Notes under the pieces: model-generated | What the model was told of the DNA's origin: nothing | What the model saw: only the letters and a program-made list of their open reading frames with translations | The model's database searches: none | Program-made: the position numbers and the translations under genes | From: Anaerolineales bacterium | GTDB taxonomy: Bacteria; Chloroflexota; Anaerolineae; Anaerolineales; Villigracilaceae | DNA: 64,000 nt | Reading direction: 5' to 3' | NCBI GenBank assembly: GCA_019187665.1 | Contig: JABARH010000021.1 | Span: 1-64,000, forward strand | Part shown: piece by piece, positions 61,377-64,000 of the stretch | Layout of the letters: every line of letters starts with the position of its first letter | Numbering within the stretch: position 1 is the stretch's first letter

Positions 61377-62773
61377 GATTTAAACCTTTCTCCGCGTTCC
61401 GCAAAATCCTTGAATTCATCGAAGCTTGTTCCGCCCGGCGAAAGGAGCACGACATTGCCCGGCTTTGCGACTTCCGCCGCGCGGAGGACAGCCTCATGCA
61501 ATCCGTTCACGCGCGTGGTGGGAGCCCGCTTCATCCCGACGGGCAGGCTGGCTACGGTTTTCTCGATCTTTTCCGCCGCCTCGCCAAAAAGCACCAGATG
61601 GTCAACGCGCTCGCCGACGAGTTGCATCAACCCCTCCCAGGGGAGATTCTTGTCGCGCCCGCCGAGCAACAGCACGATCGGCTCCTCGAACGCCCCCAGC
61701 ACGACGATCGTCCGTTCGGGCGCGCTGGCAATCGAATTGTTGTACCAGCGGACTCCGTTCCATTCGCGCACCAATTCCAAGCGATGCGGCACGCCGTGGA
61801 AATCTTCAACGGCTTCGATCATCGCGTCCAATGGAAAGCCTGCCGCATGACCGATGACGAACGCGGCAAGCACATTCGCCACGTTGTAATTTCCGCGCAG
61901 GTGAATTTTCTCGCGCGGCATGAGGGTGACGTTCGATTTGCCGTCACGCAGATTTAAAGAGCCTGCGCGCAAATACGAACCGTCCAGACCTTCCTCCAAC
62001 TCATTCAAACTGAAGGTGAGCAATTTCTCCTTCACTTTGTCGCGCAGATTCCAACTGACGGGGTCGTCGCGGCCAAGAATGGAAATGCCGTCCGCTTTTT
62101 GAAAATCCAGCAGGCGCGCCTTGGCGGCGATGTATGCGTCCATCGTGCCATGACGGTCGAGGTGGTTGGGCGTGATGTTAAGGATGGCCGCGATATCCGT
62201 CGAGACGGTCATCTGGTCGAGTTGAAAACTGGATATCTCCAAGATGGCGAGATCGTTCGCGGTCATATCGTCCACGTAATTGATGAGCGGGTCACCGATG
62301 TTGCCGCCGATGAACACCGCAGGATGAGCGGTCGCATTTTCATCGTTCATCCTTCCGCCTTCATCTTTGAATTTCCGTTTCGCCATCTCGCCGACGAGAG
62401 TCGTTGTGGTGGTTTTGCCGGCCGAGCCGCTGATGCCGACGGTCTTGCAGGGTGCGGCCTCGATGAAGATCTGCGTGTCGTTCGAAAATGGAATGCCGCG
62501 TTGGATCGCTTCGCTGACGATCGGCAGTGTCAGCGGTACGCCGCCGGAGGGACACAGCACATCCACGCGGTCGAGCAATTCCACAGGATGGCCGCCGAGC
62601 ATCCATTCCACATCCACATCCGCAAGCGAGGCTTGGGCGGCGCGCATGTCATCCAGCGGGCGCAGGTCGTTGAGGGTCACGCGCGCGCCATGACGCGCCA
62701 GCCAGCGGGCAAGGGCCAGTCCCTGCCGCGCGGCGCCGAGAATGAGAACGCGTTTGCCGGTCCAGTTTGTCAT
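61355..62773 (-). CDS. murD: UDP-N-acetylmuramoylalanine--D-glutamate ligase
   Basis: 472 aa. N-terminal VLILGAARQGLALARWLA, ATP-binding VGISGSAGKTTTTTLVGEM (about 112-130), NITPNHLDRHGTMDAYIAAKARLL and the C-terminal WYNNSIASAPERTIVVLG. It adds D-Glu to UDP-MurNAc-Ala. Between the P-loop helix and VFIGGNIG it has roughly ten extra residues (KFKDEGGRMNDENATAH region) encoded by a heptamer array. The end overlaps the ftsW start by 22 bp. Confidence 0.96.
   Translation of the reverse strand: MTNWTGKRVLILGAARQGLALARWLARHGARVTLNDLRPLDDMRAAQASLADVDVEWMLGGHPVELLDRVDVLCPSGGVPLTLPIVSEAIQRGIPFSNDTQIFIEAAPCKTVGISGSAGKTTTTTLVGEMAKRKFKDEGGRMNDENATAHPAVFIGGNIGDPLINYVDDMTANDLAILEISSFQLDQMTVSTDIAAILNITPNHLDRHGTMDAYIAAKARLLDFQKADGISILGRDDPVSWNLRDKVKEKLLTFSLNELEEGLDGSYLRAGSLNLRDGKSNVTLMPREKIHLRGNYNVANVLAAFVIGHAAGFPLDAMIEAVEDFHGVPHRLELVREWNGVRWYNNSIASAPERTIVVLGAFEEPIVLLLGGRDKNLPWEGLMQLVGERVDHLVLFGEAAEKIEKTVASLPVGMKRAPTTRVNGLHEAVLRAAEVAKPGNVVLLSPGGTSFDEFKDFAERGERFKSWVQELP
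62338..62365 (+). repeat. Heptamer array inside murD coding sequence
   Basis: Units TTTCATC, GTTCATC, CTTCCGC and CTTCATC on the plus strand; on the coding strand GATGAAG, GCGGAAG, GATGAAC and GATGAAA. It codes for the extra loop after the ATP-binding P-loop. Confidence 0.78.
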
Positions 62774-62791
62774 GGTTGCCCGCGAGTCATA

Positions 62792-63787
62792 TCACACCAT
62801 CGCCAGCCCCACGCCAACCATGGCGGCGAGCAGGCCGATGAGCCAGAAGCGCTGCACTACCTGCGTTTCGCTCCAGCCGAGCAATTCAAAGTGCAGGTGA
62901 ATCGGAGCCATTTTGAAAAAACGCCTTCCCTTGGTGGCGCGGAAATATAAAATCTGAATCACCACGCTGATCATTTCACTGAGCGGGATGATGGCGATCA
63001 CGGGCAGCACGCCCCATTGCCCGGTCATCAACGCGATGACTGTCAGGGTGGCGCCCAGGGCTTGTGAGCCGGTGTCGCCCATGATCAACTGCGCCGGGTG
63101 AACGTTGAACCACAAAAATCCGAATAACGCGCCGACCATGATGAAGCAGAAGCGCGCCACGTACACCTGTCCCTGCATGAGAGCGATGCCGCCATAGGCC
63201 ACAAAGGCCGTGGCGGAGATCAACCCGGCCAACCCGTCCAGCCCGTCGGTGAAGTTGACCGCGTTCGCCATGGAGACGATGACCAGCGCCGCGATTGGGA
63301 TGTACCAGAATCCCAGGTCAATCTCGACCGGAATACCGGGCAGGTACAGGCCGGGAGCCTGGAGCAGGTAGCGTAACGAATACGCCACTGCCAGCGCAAG
63401 CACAACCTGAATGATGAACTTGGTGCGCGAGCGCATGCCCTCGCCCTTGCGCGCGCCACGGATGCCCTCCCAATCGTCCACCGCGCCGAGGCCGGCGTAG
63501 GCCGTCATCACTAACAGTGGAATAACGATGGAACGTCCGATGCCCGTCACGCCAAAAACGCTGGAGGCGTTCAACAACAGAGTGAGCAAGAGTACCGGGG
63601 CGATGAACATGACGCCGCCCATGGTTGGCGTTCCCATTTTGACCATGTGTATGCCCGGCTCTTCGACGCGAATGATCTTGCCCACTTTGAAGTAACGCAG
63701 GATACGCAATAAGGGGCCGCCCCAAATGACGGTCATCATGAACGCCAGCACGGCCAGGCTGAGCGAGAACGGCATCTGGTTTGTCAT
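62792..63787 (-). CDS. mraY: Phospho-N-acetylmuramoyl-pentapeptide transferase
   Basis: 331 aa, ten membrane helices. MraY motifs: HMVKMGTPTMGGVMFI, GLGAVDDWEGI (catalytic Asp pair), NFTDGLDGLAGLISA, GDTGSQALGATL and PIHLHFELLGWSETQVV. It moves phospho-MurNAc-pentapeptide onto undecaprenyl phosphate, forming lipid I. It overlaps murF by 4 bp and is followed by murD at 18 bp. Confidence 0.97.
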   Translation of the reverse strand: MTNQMPFSLSLAVLAFMMTVIWGGPLLRILRYFKVGKIIRVEEPGIHMVKMGTPTMGGVMFIAPVLLLTLLLNASSVFGVTGIGRSIVIPLLVMTAYAGLGAVDDWEGIRGARKGEGMRSRTKFIIQVVLALAVAYSLRYLLQAPGLYLPGIPVEIDLGFWYIPIAALVIVSMANAVNFTDGLDGLAGLISATAFVAYGGIALMQGQVYVARFCFIMVGALFGFLWFNVHPAQLIMGDTGSQALGATLTVIALMTGQWGVLPVIAIIPLSEMISVVIQILYFRATKGRRFFKMAPIHLHFELLGWSETQVVQRFWLIGLLAAMVGVGLAMV

Positions 63788-64000
63788 GAATGCATCTCCA
63801 GCGCGGCCACGATGCGATCCATGCGCAGTCCGTGCGAGCCTTTGACCAGAGCGACATCCTCCGGCGCAAGATGTTTTTTAAGCCAGTCTATGATCGGTTG
63901 AGCTTCTTCGTATTCGTGAATATTTGCTTTGGGCATTCCGGCGCGGCACGCGGCTTCGGCGATCATGTGCGCGCGCGGGCCGAATGCAAGCAGTGTTTCG
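63784..64000 (-). CDS. murF: UDP-N-acetylmuramoyl-tripeptide--D-alanyl-D-alanine ligase (C-terminal part)
   Basis: Only the last 72 residues or so lie in the window; the 5' part is beyond base 64000. The frame is open to the edge and reads ETLLAFGPRAHMIAEAACRAG, continuing to DVALVKGSHGLRMDRIVAAL, the typical MurF end (VLVKGSRGMRMEKIV-like). Its place before mraY in the dcw order supports the call. It adds D-Ala-D-Ala made by Ddl. Confidence 0.9.
   Translation of the reverse strand, partial: ETLLAFGPRAHMIAEAACRAGMPKANIHEYEEAQPIIDWLKKHLAPEDVALVKGSHGLRMDRIVAALEMHS

Noticed and set aside
1..64000. tRNA or rRNA genes
   Set aside because: I scanned for cloverleaf signatures such as GGTTCGAATCC with matching acceptor arms and for conserved rRNA blocks and found none.

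Overview
The window most likely comes from a member of the Anaerolineae (phylum Chloroflexota). This is an inference from gene content and style: a complete division and cell-wall (dcw) cluster with Chloroflexota-type variants, a GC-rich backbone, split glycine decarboxylase genes, and many genes that look leaderless. There is no rRNA marker and no tRNA that I can recognise, so the taxonomic call is not proven. Most of the window is ordinary chromosomal housekeeping sequence.

Layout. 1-122: the right end of an insertion sequence. 192-6973 (minus): two tandem MBOAT acyltransferase/SGNH esterase pairs and a large polytopic membrane protein, probably for O-acylation of a surface glycan. 7067-14717: radC, acylphosphatase, a membrane-linked gluzincin-like protein, a HEAT-repeat protein with an RseP-type site-2 protease, an F420-type luciferase-like oxidoreductase, a histidine phosphatase and a GtrB-like glycosyltransferase. 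14822-19840 (minus): fmt, a MIP channel, glpK and glpD, i.e. a glycerol utilisation unit. 19997-21006: two small membrane proteins. 21074-24908: a promoter, tandem glycine riboswitch, gcvH, gcvPA and gcvPB, closed by a terminator. 25220-28450: methyltransferase, GAF-GGDEF diguanylate cyclase and lipid kinase. 28475-35445: a region full of short tandem repeats carrying a helicase-associated-domain protein, a SpoIIAA-like protein, folP, a zinc-ribbon protein, and a DNA methyltransferase next to a putative PD-(D/E)xK nuclease. 35480-46623: C39-like/TPR protein, response regulator, FGE-like lipoprotein, SAM-I riboswitch with metK, an alanine-rich double-anchored lipoprotein, an immune-inhibitor-A-like metalloprotease, a DEAD-box helicase, an EamA transporter and an SDR epimerase. 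47241-50863 (minus): a GIPC-transferase-like protein, a YcaQ-like glycosylase and two small membrane proteins. 50936-64000 (minus): the dcw cluster, in transcription order murF (partial), mraY, murD, ftsW, murG, a CvpA-like gene, murC, a small gene, murB, ddl, ftsQ, ftsA, ftsZ.

The most unusual signal is in the repeats. About a dozen degenerate tandem arrays have a strict 7- or 8-bp period. Each has its own sequence, but the period is shared. They lie directly upstream or downstream of genes, inside the second aptamer of the glycine riboswitch (as a self-complementary octamer palindrome), and inside coding sequence (twice in the DNA methyltransferase, once in murD). They resemble in style the heptanucleotide STRR repeats known from cyanobacteria. 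A second, separate family is a dispersed element of about 85-110 bp. It has CAG...CTG ends, subterminal inverted repeats and two internal hairpins, the first usually with loop CTCT and the second usually with AGAG. It occurs at 7798, 18049, 47051 and 52351, with half-elements near 13042 and 46990. A third theme is that at least eight genes without a Shine-Dalgarno have a -10-like hexamer 6 or 7 nt before the ATG, the geometry expected for leaderless mRNAs.

The dcw genes work together in peptidoglycan precursor synthesis and divisome assembly. The gcv genes form a glycine-induced decarboxylation module. The glp genes take up, phosphorylate and oxidise glycerol. All functional assignments come from motifs read by eye; no database search was possible.
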